Below are positions 1-8,071 of a DNA stretch of 64,000 nt, piece by piece (position 1 is the first letter of the stretch; every line of letters starts with the position of its first letter). Under the pieces are notes generated by a model, which saw only the letters and a list, made by a program, of their open reading frames with translations, searched no databases and was not told the DNA's origin. The stretch comes from Candidatus Sabulitectum sp. GTDB taxonomy: Bacteria > Fermentibacterota > Fermentibacteria > Fermentibacterales > JCC-6. The translations under genes were made by a program, and so were the position numbers. The stretch spans positions 28,524-92,523 of the forward strand of contig JAIOSV010000030.1 of the NCBI GenBank assembly GCA_021107435.1, written 5' to 3'.

Positions 1-1
1 T

Positions 2-442
2 CAGAATGCGCAGGGGATTTCAGTGGATGTGATTCTTGGAAGGGAGAGGATTCACAGGTTGATTCTGAATCCACTTGTGAAGCTGACAAGGTTTCTTGAC
101 TGTTTTAGACTTCTCTCCTTTGTGGCGGGCCCGGCCCGGGGAATCGTGCGAAAGATACGTGAAGGGGAGGATATCATTACCTGGAAAGCTCCCTGTGTAC
201 TTTTGTTTCGAGCACCCATGATGAATGTTACAGGAAAAACAGATGCTGTTATTGCAGCAACAATGGTTTCCATCAAAGCTGAAGCTATGGGTCTCGGATC
301 TTTCTGGAATGGAGTAGTTCAGATGGTATCCCCGATTCTTCGAGTGAAAAAATGCCATGCAGTTCTGTGTGTGGGGTATCCTTCTCTTAAAAAGTATCAG
401 CATGTTCCGGCCAGGGAATGGACCCGTAGAGACATCGGATAA
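2..442 (+). CDS. Nitroreductase-family flavoprotein, 5'-truncated
   Basis: The frame is open from the window edge to TAA at 440-442, giving about 146 C-terminal residues; the true start lies upstream of the window. The segment 'APCVLLFRAP', a helix carrying 'DAVIAATM...EAMGLGS', and the closing 'LCVGYPSLKKYQHVPAR' follow the C-terminal half of nitroreductase-family FMN proteins, including the versions that carry an N-terminal ferredoxin domain. In this family the long helix ending in GLG packs against FMN, and the VGYP strand closes the fold. The reaction (NAD(P)H-dependent reduction of nitro or quinone compounds) is inferred from family only, and the substrate is unknown. An internal GTG at 23 is unlikely to be the start because coding continues upstream of it. 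It is followed by a 214-base gap with a strong nested hairpin. Confidence 0.7.
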   Translation, partial: QNAQGISVDVILGRERIHRLILNPLVKLTRFLDCFRLLSFVAGPARGIVRKIREGEDIITWKAPCVLLFRAPMMNVTGKTDAVIAATMVSIKAEAMGLGSFWNGVVQMVSPILRVKKCHAVLCVGYPSLKKYQHVPAREWTRRDIG

Positions 443-471
443 GTACCCTGTCAAGAAATAGCTGTCGCATC

Positions 472-559
472 CTGCTGGCTCTCCAGAGCCCCAGCGGCGT
501 TACTGGTTCAATTACATAGCGGTGCTATGCGCATAAACCAGTGCCTTGCTGGAAAGCAG
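472..559. other. Nested multi-hairpin intergenic element
   Basis: These 88 bases fold on paper into four nested or adjacent perfect stems. CTGCT (472-476) pairs with AGCAG (555-559). GGCTCT-cc-AGAGCC forms a hairpin at 477-490. CCAGC (491-495) pairs with GCTGG (548-552). ACTGGTT (502-508) pairs with AACCAGT (536-542) and encloses CATAGC-ggt-GCTATG (515-529). No U-tract follows, so this is not an ordinary terminator. It lies between the 3' end of a + strand gene and the 3' end of a - strand gene. It could be a structured RNA, a non-autonomous mobile element or recombination site, or an elaborate bidirectional 3' structure. I do not recognise a named family. Confidence 0.55.
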
Positions 560-656
560 CAGAGCCTATACCTGAGGGCATCCCAAACGTTAGTATGGAA
601 CTCAGAATAGCGGCGCATTATACCGACACGTTAAGCTGTACAGTGTACTAGAACAG

Positions 657-1565
657 CTACGGACGCCAGGGGAGATCGTCGTGAAGTGAGGGTCTGGCAT
701 TGCTTTCCACCATGATATTGGACCAGTTCAGCAGTCTGGGTACACTGTAAAGTGCCATATCTATCCTGCTGATTCTGTATTCACCAAGCTCAGACTCATA
801 AATCCGCTTGAAACTACTGACAGCGCCGTCTACAAGATAACCCTGGATAACAGCAGGGCGACCCTGATGCTCCATTGAAGCCATTGTGCTTTCCGCATTG
901 ACTCCGCGGGGTATCCGTCCGCCGGGATATGCGAAGACGTTTATTTCAGAAGCTCTGAGTCCAAGTTTTCTCTGGAATGAATTAAGAGCAGGAATAACCT
1001 GCTCCCAGTATCTGGAAGGTGGAATTTTTGTAAAGGCAAGGTGGTCAGCGGAGTGATTCCCGATGCAATGGCCCATATCCAGCACGGCATTCAACTTCTC
1101 TTCTGTCTGGATTCCGAATGGAACTTTGTCCCAGCTGATGAAAAAGACCACGCCCCGTCCGAAATCAGGATGTTCTTCGATGAAGGTGTTCACAATGGCT
1201 ACAGCACAGTCCGGATCTATATACTGTTCTCCGCCCGTCATATCAATGTATCTGAAGTTGTCTTCCCAGCCATCGTCGAATGTTATCATTATCGGGCGTC
1301 TGTCAAAGGGAATTCTGCTGAGGCCGTTTTCGATGTCGTCGGGAAGTATCAGAAAGAAACCGGCGTCATACAGCCTCTGGAGGTCGTCTCTTAGCTTTGC
1401 TGGAGTTGCGCTGTACGCACTTTCATGATGTGTTATCTGGTGATAGGTTATTACGGGAATACCGCTTGCGTAGTCGGACATTTCAGGGGCTGCACCGTGA
1501 ACAAGCTCAGGAGCGTTGCCGGTCATTGGAATGAAGCCGACCAGAAGAAAAAAGAGTACTGTCAT
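657..1565 (-). CDS. Secreted polysaccharide deacetylase (CE4/NodB fold)
   Basis: This is a 302-residue protein with an N-terminal hydrophobic signal segment (about residues 1-16). The NodB signature is visible: 'ITFDDGW' near residues 94-100 with the catalytic and metal Asp pair at 97-98, 'GNHSADH' with the metal histidines at 171 and 175, and 'FAYPGG' as motif 3. The family removes acetyl groups from N-acetylglucosamine polymers such as chitin oligomers, PNAG or peptidoglycan using a divalent metal; the substrate here is not evident. It overlaps the upstream lipoprotein gene by 4 bases, so the two are probably co-translated. The early 'VITYHQI' strand and the placement of the domain resemble PgaB/YadE-type envelope deacetylases. 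The role is inferred to be envelope or exopolysaccharide modification. Confidence 0.83.
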   Translation of the reverse strand: MTVLFFLLVGFIPMTGNAPELVHGAAPEMSDYASGIPVITYHQITHHESAYSATPAKLRDDLQRLYDAGFFLILPDDIENGLSRIPFDRRPIMITFDDGWEDNFRYIDMTGGEQYIDPDCAVAIVNTFIEEHPDFGRGVVFFISWDKVPFGIQTEEKLNAVLDMGHCIGNHSADHLAFTKIPPSRYWEQVIPALNSFQRKLGLRASEINVFAYPGGRIPRGVNAESTMASMEHQGRPAVIQGYLVDGAVSSFKRIYESELGEYRISRIDMALYSVPRLLNWSNIMVESNARPSLHDDLPWRP

Positions 1566-2260
1566 AGCGGCATCACAGTAATGCGATCCAGGTCAGCATT
1601 TACCTTCGCGTCAACGAATACACCTATCTGACCGGTGGGAGGGATTGTGGTTCGAACCACCTGTACCAGTTGGCCGTTAACAGAGAAGTCAGTGTAGTTT
1701 CCGTGAACCTCAGCGGTGAGTTCAACCTCGTTAAGCCTGTAGGGAAGAAGTCTTGAGGATTCGAACACATCCAGGCCCATAACAGGTATCCAGAGACCGT
1801 TAAGACACCTCTGTATGGTGTATTGACCCCGTCCGTTCACTCCCAGCAGAAGGAAGTTGTCCGCTCCGTCTGCCCGAAGAACAATTCCCACCACGGAATG
1901 AGCTGATGCATCGGTTACATTGAATACGGCCTGAACAAGACCATCTTTCAAAAGCCCAGCCGTACTCAGCAGAACCACGGGTTCATTGAAGTAGTGATTA
2001 TCAATATGCAGAGCACTGTTGTAGACATCGTAGGGAATATCCGGACCAAAAGGCCGATCAAGAACCCTCTGGAATGTGCAGTTCAAAAGGGTATCGTCAG
2101 GCGCAGGGGCTACTTGATCCGCAGATATCTGCTCAATAGTCTCAGATACAGTTACAGAAGCATTCCTGGAAGGTGCTCCTACAAAAAAACCACTGGTCTG
2201 CTGTGTAGAACCGCAGGCCATTACAAGCACAGCCGCAGCAATAATGTATATTTTCCTCAT
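1562..2260 (-). CDS. Lipoprotein with concanavalin/LamG-like jelly-roll domain
   Basis: This is a 232-residue protein with a short signal and a lipobox ending 'VMAC' (Cys16), so it is predicted to be a lipoprotein. From about residue 55 onward, the alternating strands ('HIDNHYF', 'VVGIVLRADGADNF', 'GRGQYTIQR', 'TGQIGVFVDA') have the pattern of a concanavalin A-like lectin/glucanase or LamG jelly roll, a fold often used to bind glycans. No catalytic motif is seen. It is followed with a 4-base overlap by the polysaccharide deacetylase, which suggests a joint role in binding and trimming an envelope glycan. The start codon overlaps the start region of a divergent + strand gene, so its promoter must lie inside that gene. 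The fold assignment is by strand pattern only. Confidence 0.6.
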   Translation of the reverse strand: MRKIYIIAAAVLVMACGSTQQTSGFFVGAPSRNASVTVSETIEQISADQVAPAPDDTLLNCTFQRVLDRPFGPDIPYDVYNSALHIDNHYFNEPVVLLSTAGLLKDGLVQAVFNVTDASAHSVVGIVLRADGADNFLLLGVNGRGQYTIQRCLNGLWIPVMGLDVFESSRLLPYRLNEVELTAEVHGNYTDFSVNGQLVQVVRTTIPPTGQIGVFVDAKVNADLDRITVMPL

Positions 2261-2297
2261 GATGAGTTTTCCCGTCTTTCTGAAAGTGATTGGAATT

Positions 2298-3077
2298 GTG
2301 CTGAAAACTATTCTATTTTTTCCCGTCTGTCTAGTGCTGTGCTTCTGGTTCGGGTGCAGCGACGCAACCCCGGCAAGAGAAACTGTTCCCGTTGCTGCCG
2401 TATCGGGATATGCTCATCCCGGTCCTCTTTACCATGTGATAATCCCGGATTCCATGAAATCCGCTGTTGTGTGGGATCAGAGTTTCCCTCTTCTCATCAA
2501 TGCTGTTTCCACAGAAAATCCGGTACTGAACGGTGATACTATCCTCACTGGAACAGATCCATATTATTCCATGGAAATGGAGCGGCTGGAAATGGCTCTG
2601 AACATAGCGGAGGCTGTGGGCGACAGCTTTGCAGCAGACAGCCTTACTGCTATGCTCTCTGACTCGTCTTCCTTCATATTTGTGATCTCTCCGGCATTCG
2701 GAACCATAAGAAACCTCGCTTTTCACGGGGGTACACTTGAACCAGGCGACACTATAGCGGTGATTACCGGGGATCCACCTGATTCCGTATACATTCTGTC
2801 ACCTTCCTATTTCCATATAAGATGGCCGGAAAACCTTACCGGATGTACTGTGACCGACATGGGTCTTCAGTGTTTCGGGCCATGGCCCGGCGAAACGACC
2901 TCAATTCCGGGAACTTGGTCTGTACAGCATCAATTTATTTACGAGGATGGTCTCAAATCCTTTCTCCTAGCGGCAGCAGGTGATACTATCCCGATTACCA
3001 TTATAGGTTCAACTGACTCATCCAAAATAATCTACTCGGAATTTGCACTGGATTCCATTTCTCTCAGTCCCTGGTAA
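2298..3077 (+). CDS. Putative lipoprotein with HlyD/biotinyl-lipoyl-like segment
   Basis: The frame runs to TAA at 3075-3077. In-frame starts exist at 2244, 2259, 2262 and 2298. I prefer GTG 2298 because it gives a clean signal peptide (Lys, hydrophobic run, then 'FGC') and reduces the overlap with the divergent gene. A weak ribosome site, 'GGA', precedes it. After the likely lipid-modified Cys there is a low-complexity linker and a mostly beta protein. The stretch 'ISPAFGTIRNL..GGTLEPGDTI' followed by 'YILSPSYFHIRW' looks like the barrel-sandwich part of HlyD-type periplasmic adaptors ('aP.dG.i..l....G..v..Gd.l'), but the coiled-coil hairpin is short. Function is unknown; an efflux adaptor relative is the best guess. 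No transporter gene is adjacent. Confidence 0.5.
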   Translation: MLKTILFFPVCLVLCFWFGCSDATPARETVPVAAVSGYAHPGPLYHVIIPDSMKSAVVWDQSFPLLINAVSTENPVLNGDTILTGTDPYYSMEMERLEMALNIAEAVGDSFAADSLTAMLSDSSSFIFVISPAFGTIRNLAFHGGTLEPGDTIAVITGDPPDSVYILSPSYFHIRWPENLTGCTVTDMGLQCFGPWPGETTSIPGTWSVQHQFIYEDGLKSFLLAAAGDTIPITIIGSTDSSKIIYSEFALDSISLSPW

Positions 3078-3130
3078 ATCTGTCAACCTTTATAACAGCA
3101 GTCAGCAGAAATGCCGCAAATTTCCACATT

Positions 3131-4486
3131 ATGTTACCTCCATCCCGGAGACTACACTGTGAGAAGGGCGGAGGTTCCATATATTCACGTCTGGATTATA
3201 TTCGCTCTGCAAGAAAACTGTTTCTCCATTCAGGAAAGGGGATCTTTTTGTCCGGTAATCTTTTTGATTTTGGGACTGATTACAATTGGGACCACGTTGG
3301 TACTGAAGGATTTGACCTGTTCAATCGGTGGCGGCAACAGGGACGGATGGGGTTCCTTGAACTTCCTCTTAACAGGAAACTTCACACTGACACTCTAGAG
3401 CTTGCAGACAAATGCAGAAGCAGCAGCAGTATTCTTTTTGTTGCTGGAATAGGCGGATCATCCCTTGGCCTGCGGGCAATTCTTTCGGCCCTCGATGACC
3501 ATTCCGGCGGGAAGGTTGTTGTTGTCGATTCCCCTGACTCAGAAGTAATAAAGCGGGCCGTTGCGGGGACAGAACCGGGCGACTCTACCATAAGCGTTAT
3601 CACAAAATCCGGAGGAACCTCGGAAACACTGTCCATTTTTATGGCGCTTCGGAAAACTCTCGGCAAGAAAACCCCGGTTGTTGCCGTAACAGACCCGGAG
3701 AAGGGGGAACTTGGAAAACTGGCTTTCTCCATGGGCTGGGACTCTCTTCCCGTGCCCGCGAATGTCGGTGGAAGGTTTAGTGTTCTTTCGCCTGTTGGCC
3801 TCTTTCCGGCAGCTTTTGCCGGTATAGATACCGCAGAGCTTCTTAACGGAGCCGCAGAGGTTGTAGAGGACTTTGACAGAAATGCCGGAAACAGTCTTGC
3901 AGGCAGAATTACCGGTGCATTTCTCTCAAGATTCAGAAGTCATCCTGTTCATGTATTCATGCCGTATTCTGACTTTCTTTATAACACAGCCCTCTGGTTC
4001 GCGCAGCTATGGGCCGAGAGTCTCGGCAAGGCGGAAGATCTTTCTGGAAATAAAGTGAATACAGGCCAGACACCGCTGGCCTGTCGAGGTCCTGCTGATC
4101 AGCATTCCCTTGTTCAGCTCTTCATGGAAGGTCCCTCTGATAAAACAGTGACAATACTTACAGAAGGCTCTCCAGTCGGATCAGAACCGCAGCCGGGCGA
4201 ATTTAAGAAGGTGTCCACAATGGCTTACCTTGAGGGCAGAAGTCCTGATGAACTCCGAATGGCTGAAGCTGAAGCTACCGCAACAGCTCTTTCCGAAAGA
4301 GGTCTTCCTGTATCCCGAATCAACATTCCGGAAATATCAGCCGGTTATCTGGGGCAGATTTTCATGTCACTTGAAATTGCCACTGCACTGGCGGGACTTG
4401 CCATGGGGCTTGACCCTCTGAATCAACCTGGTGTTGAGAGGGGCAAGATTCTCACATACAAAGCTATGGGTCGGGAGGGATATTGA
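3131..4486 (+). CDS. pgi: Glucose-6-phosphate isomerase
   Basis: This 451-residue protein interconverts glucose-6-phosphate and fructose-6-phosphate in the cytoplasm (glycolysis/gluconeogenesis). Diagnostic blocks appear in order: 'GIGGSSLG' near the first sugar-phosphate loop, 'ITKSGGTSETL' (phosphate-binding SIS signature), 'VGGRFSVLSPVGL', 'GPADQHSLVQ' with the catalytic His region, and a C-terminal 'QPGVERGK' carrying the conserved Lys. The length matches the compact (about 450 residue) bacterial Pgi class. The ATG at 3131 is the first in frame, but the first 20 or so residues are atypical, so the true start could be slightly downstream. The stop overlaps the TTG start of the next gene (TTGA). 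Confidence 0.95.
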   Translation: MLPPSRRLHCEKGGGSIYSRLDYIRSARKLFLHSGKGIFLSGNLFDFGTDYNWDHVGTEGFDLFNRWRQQGRMGFLELPLNRKLHTDTLELADKCRSSSSILFVAGIGGSSLGLRAILSALDDHSGGKVVVVDSPDSEVIKRAVAGTEPGDSTISVITKSGGTSETLSIFMALRKTLGKKTPVVAVTDPEKGELGKLAFSMGWDSLPVPANVGGRFSVLSPVGLFPAAFAGIDTAELLNGAAEVVEDFDRNAGNSLAGRITGAFLSRFRSHPVHVFMPYSDFLYNTALWFAQLWAESLGKAEDLSGNKVNTGQTPLACRGPADQHSLVQLFMEGPSDKTVTILTEGSPVGSEPQPGEFKKVSTMAYLEGRSPDELRMAEAEATATALSERGLPVSRINIPEISAGYLGQIFMSLEIATALAGLAMGLDPLNQPGVERGKILTYKAMGREGY

Positions 4487-5724
4487 TACTGATACTTGCC
4501 GCCCTGCTGGCAACGTTTCCTGCTTCACAGGCTGAGGGCTGGTACACACTGCTTCAGGGAAGTTATCAACTGGGGTGTTCCGCTGATTACCTTTTATCAG
4601 GAGAGAAAGATAATGGTATTCTCATAAAAGGTCTTCCTCTGGTTGCCATAGGGACTATTCCATCTCTTCCGTGGCCTGACGCACAAACATTTGATCCTCT
4701 CAAAAGCGGTCTCTGGGGTGGCGGCAGGTGGAACACTTCTGTAGAAGGGCGAACCCTTCAGGATTCTCTGAGTATTTCCAGAATTGGACTGATACAGAAT
4801 ACCCTTGATCACAGCAGGTATATATTTCAGCTGGACAGACCGCTGCCATGGGGCACTTCAGGCAACTTTCAAATTCTCCGTGATGATTCTGTAAGCATGT
4901 ATTCGGCTGTTCTGGAAAGGGAACCATTCAACATGCGAACAATGAGCTGGGAGGGAAACAAGTACGGCTGGGGTTCATGGACCTCCTGGACATCACAACG
5001 CCTGTATGCAAGAGCGGGTTTCGCGCGGTTAAGTGCAGGAGACAGACGGCCGGAAGTGCTTGCTGGAGCCACAGGGGATATTTCTTTGGCGAGATTTGAA
5101 ATTGCAGCCGCTGCAGCCTGTATTGATTCCACTGCTCAGGGGAGAGGGATAGCAGGTATTTCAAGCAGTCTGGGACCTGCACAGCTTTCAGGGTTTTTTG
5201 AATACAACAATGAAGGAGAGGGCTTCTGGGGAGGAATCATCTTTCCGGCAGGGACAGTAGAGTTTTCTGCGGCTTTTTCGCGTCCGGCAGGGGATGAGTT
5301 GTTTCAAACAATTGCAGTAAGGCACCGGAACTTCAATCTCGTTGGCAGGATTTCCAATGAAACTGCTGTAGCTGCAGATGCGGAAATGGCAAAAGGCTTC
5401 TTTCGCGGAAAGGGTGCAGCCATGTGGAATTTCGACCGGGATTCACTTTCTGTAAGTACATGGACGCTTCTTGGAGTTGACTGGTACAGAGGGCGATTTG
5501 AAGCTGGTCCCAGGATAACGGCCGGAATGGCTTCATCAGGTGAGTGGAATGAAGTGATGGATGTACTGCTGGGTTTTACCCTTGCGTCATTTTCCTTTGC
5601 CACCGCCGTTGAGGATATAACCCATGAAACAGAACGAAACTGGTCATTCGGGATTACATGGAATTTTACCGACCAGCCTCCGGTAACTCCTGAAGGAGAA
5701 ACGGAAAACAGAAATGGAAACTAG
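4483..5724 (+). CDS. Exported beta-rich envelope protein, unknown function
   Basis: This is a 413-residue protein with a signal peptide (residues 1-17, 'LAALLATFPASQA'). It starts at a TTG that overlaps the pgi stop and is preceded by GGGAGG at 4475-4480. The mature part consists of many short strands with alternating polar and aromatic residues, and it ends in 'WSFGITWNF' followed by a short polar tail. This suggests an outer-membrane beta-barrel or surface beta protein, but no family motif is recognised. It sits between pgi and purN and overlaps purN by 11 bases, so it is translated as part of a metabolic run without an obvious link to it. The outer-membrane assignment is an inference from pattern only. 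Confidence 0.6.
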   Translation: MILILAALLATFPASQAEGWYTLLQGSYQLGCSADYLLSGEKDNGILIKGLPLVAIGTIPSLPWPDAQTFDPLKSGLWGGGRWNTSVEGRTLQDSLSISRIGLIQNTLDHSRYIFQLDRPLPWGTSGNFQILRDDSVSMYSAVLEREPFNMRTMSWEGNKYGWGSWTSWTSQRLYARAGFARLSAGDRRPEVLAGATGDISLARFEIAAAAACIDSTAQGRGIAGISSSLGPAQLSGFFEYNNEGEGFWGGIIFPAGTVEFSAAFSRPAGDELFQTIAVRHRNFNLVGRISNETAVAADAEMAKGFFRGKGAAMWNFDRDSLSVSTWTLLGVDWYRGRFEAGPRITAGMASSGEWNEVMDVLLGFTLASFSFATAVEDITHETERNWSFGITWNFTDQPPVTPEGETENRNGN

Positions 5725-6307
5725 AATTGCCGTGCTTGCTTCAGGTGCAGGATCCAATTTTAAAGCTCTTGTAACTGGTGATACCGGATCCGGGAAGGTT
5801 GACATTCTCCTGACAGACAACGAAAACGCGGGAGCTTTGAAACTGGCAGCGGAACTTGGCGTAGAATCAAAATACTTGTATCCAGGGAAGTACAGAACAA
5901 GGTTTGGTGTAAGGGAAGAAGAACTCTGGGCTGAGTACCTGCTGGGCAGAGGAGTTCAGCTGGTCTGTCTTGCCGGGCTCATGAGGATTATCAAAGGACC
6001 TCTTCTTGATGCATTTAAGGGCAGAATGATGAATATTCATCCTTCCCTGCTTCCTGCTTTTCCGGGTCTTGACGCTCAGGGTCAGGCATTTGAGTATGGT
6101 GTTAAGATAGCCGGTTGTACAGTTCATTATGTAGATGGAGGTACAGATACAGGTCCGATTATCCTTCAGGAATCTGTTCCTGTTTTTGAGTCTGATCAGA
6201 GGGATTCTCTGGCTGCAAGAATTCTGATGAAAGAACACGAAATTTATTCAAAAGCTGTGAAAGCCCATCTTGAAGGAAGAGCAGTATATTCCAGGATTGT
6301 CCGGTAA
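5714..6307 (+). CDS. purN: Phosphoribosylglycinamide formyltransferase
   Basis: This 197-residue cytoplasmic enzyme transfers a formyl group from 10-formyl-tetrahydrofolate to GAR in de novo purine synthesis. It starts 'IAVLASGAGSNFKAL', the phosphate-binding loop typical of PurN. The catalytic triad is visible: Asn107 and His109 in 'NIHPSLLPAFPG', and Asp145 in 'DGGTDTGPI'. These align with N106/H108/D144 of the E. coli enzyme. Length is normal. The ATG at 5714 overlaps the preceding envelope gene by 11 bases, and a GGAGA site lies upstream. No other purine gene is in the window. Confidence 0.96.
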   Translation: METRIAVLASGAGSNFKALVTGDTGSGKVDILLTDNENAGALKLAAELGVESKYLYPGKYRTRFGVREEELWAEYLLGRGVQLVCLAGLMRIIKGPLLDAFKGRMMNIHPSLLPAFPGLDAQGQAFEYGVKIAGCTVHYVDGGTDTGPIILQESVPVFESDQRDSLAARILMKEHEIYSKAVKAHLEGRAVYSRIVR

Positions 6308-6329
6308 CACCAGAGGGGAAATTACTCAC

Positions 6330-7262
6330 ATGAATACCGTAGTGATTATGCTCGTATTTCTATTGTTTGGCGGAGCAGAGGATCCTGTTCCTGCGAATCC
6401 CGCCTTTGCAATTTCAGTGAATAATGTACAATTGCAACCCCATATGATGGCCTTTACAGCTTCACCAGGTGAACAGGTAACACTCTCCTGCGCTGATTCA
6501 CTGAGCTGGTCGATTCCCACTCTTGCCTTGAGCGGAACAGGCACTGAGTTCAGATTCACACTGCCCAGATCCCACGGAACCTACACAGTAACGGCATCGG
6601 ACACTGCATCGGTTCAGGAGTGGATTATGATAATTCCGCTTGACAAAGCCCAATTCCGAACTGCGTCCATTAACTCTTTTCCAGTGGGGTTTTACGGGGA
6701 TGGAAACAGCCGGGATCACTTGCCGGGCAGGGGTTTCATTGAGCTCTGGCCTGATGTTTTTAATGCAAGAATTTCTACCCATCTGAGTTTCTCTGATTTT
6801 CTGGGACACACTGAAGGTGGATGGCCCCAGTATATGGTTCTTGATCTGAGACTTGTACACAAACTGGAATGTGTTCTTGAAGAGATAGCTCTGTCATATC
6901 CTGAAGCAAGGGGTATTCACTGCATAAGCGGTTTCAGGACTCCCGTATACAACGCAGCCATTGGAAACGATACAGGATTCAGCCTGCATCTTTACGGTGC
7001 GGCATCCGACTTCTGGATAGAGGGCTGGCCGGCAAACAACCTTATTGATGACCTTGACAGAAACAAGCGGATTGATGTGTTTGACGGTGAATTCATAGTT
7101 GCTGCGGCGAGAAGGCTTGAAGCTGCGGGAGAGGTTGCTGTAGGGGGAGCCTCTGCATACAGATGGATTACCTCCCATGGTCCTTTTGTCCACCTGGATA
7201 CAAGAGGAAGCGCAGCTGTGTGGCAGACCCGGCGTAATCTGGTGGATAACCCGGTTATCTAA
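6330..7262 (+). CDS. Exported M15-family peptidase (D,D-carboxypeptidase-like)
   Basis: The ATG at 6330 is chosen over the upstream in-frame ATG at 6270 because it follows an AGAGGGG site and begins a signal peptide ('VVIMLVFLLFGGA'). The 310-residue product has an Ig-like N-terminal region (about 25-105) and a C-terminal M15 zinc peptidase domain. The metal ligands are visible: His220 and Asp227 in 'SLHLYGAASD' (HxxxxxxD motif) and His288 in 'FVHLDTRG', which resembles the 'HVDxRG' ending of YcbK/DUF882-like members. The family cleaves peptide cross-bridges or stems of peptidoglycan, including L-Ala-D-Glu or D-Ala-D-Ala bonds. It directly precedes an L,D-transpeptidase, which supports a cell-wall role. 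Confidence 0.82.
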   Translation: MNTVVIMLVFLLFGGAEDPVPANPAFAISVNNVQLQPHMMAFTASPGEQVTLSCADSLSWSIPTLALSGTGTEFRFTLPRSHGTYTVTASDTASVQEWIMIIPLDKAQFRTASINSFPVGFYGDGNSRDHLPGRGFIELWPDVFNARISTHLSFSDFLGHTEGGWPQYMVLDLRLVHKLECVLEEIALSYPEARGIHCISGFRTPVYNAAIGNDTGFSLHLYGAASDFWIEGWPANNLIDDLDRNKRIDVFDGEFIVAAARRLEAAGEVAVGGASAYRWITSHGPFVHLDTRGSAAVWQTRRNLVDNPVI

Positions 7263-7275
7263 TGGGAGTATACAA

Positions 7276-8058
7276 ATGAAGATCCCCCTGATAGTTCTGA
7301 TTTCTGTTCTTATCATGGCTCTTGCAATTAGCTTGACAACTGTTTACCGTATGAATGAAAAAGTCAACCATATGAGAAACATGATGAGCGAATATGGTGA
7401 GCAGGTGGAACAGGTCACTGCACAGCGTGATACGCTGGCTCTTGTTAATGCTGCTTTCACTGCAAGAATTGACTCGGTACCATTTCTCCTGCACACTGCT
7501 GACTCGCTTCGGATCCGGCTTGATGAAATCGAGCTGGTTCGTGATTATCTTGGTTGCTATCTTATCATAGATACAGGTCAGAACAGATTTCATCTCAGAC
7601 GCAACGGGCTTCTTATCCGTTCCGGATACTGTGGTACCGGCAAGGGCTGGACGCAGAATGACAGCGGAATGGTGTGGAACTTCAGCACACCCAGAGGTAT
7701 CAGATATGTGGTGAAAAAAGGAGAAAATCCCCTCTGGTACAGACCTGACTGGTACTGGCTTGAGCAGAATCTTCGCCCACCAAGACCCGGGCAGGACATT
7801 CTTATACCGGACAGTCTTTCATGGGACGAGCAGATTGCTTATTACAGGGATACACTCACATCATCGGAGCGTGTGTGGGTTCGAGCTGTTCCCGGAGCAC
7901 TGGGTAACTTCAAAATTGATCTCGGTGGAGGAATTCTTCTTCACTACGGCGTGGGCAGGGGAAGAAATGTCAGTCACGGCTGTATTCGTCTGGGCAATTC
8001 TGACCTTGATGCCATATACAGAGCCCTTCCCGTGGGTGCGCCCGTTTTAATCTACTGA
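7276..8058 (+). CDS. L,D-transpeptidase (YkuD domain)
   Basis: The ATG at 7276 is selected because GGGAG at 7264-7268 precedes it and it starts with a membrane anchor (residues 4-22). This gives 260 residues. A coiled-coil-like stretch (25-90) is followed by a YkuD catalytic domain (about 93-260). The motif is complete: His223, then Ser233-His234-Gly235-Cys236-Ile-Arg238, with Cys236 the nucleophile. YkuD enzymes make 3-3 peptidoglycan cross-links or attach lipoproteins to peptidoglycan in the periplasm. It lies 13 bases after the M15 peptidase and 13 bases before a propeller protein, so the three probably form a wall-remodelling unit. The domain assignment is firm; which reaction it performs is open. 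Confidence 0.93.
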   Translation: MKIPLIVLISVLIMALAISLTTVYRMNEKVNHMRNMMSEYGEQVEQVTAQRDTLALVNAAFTARIDSVPFLLHTADSLRIRLDEIELVRDYLGCYLIIDTGQNRFHLRRNGLLIRSGYCGTGKGWTQNDSGMVWNFSTPRGIRYVVKKGENPLWYRPDWYWLEQNLRPPRPGQDILIPDSLSWDEQIAYYRDTLTSSERVWVRAVPGALGNFKIDLGGGILLHYGVGRGRNVSHGCIRLGNSDLDAIYRALPVGAPVLIY

Positions 8059-8071
8059 GAGAGAGGCTTAT

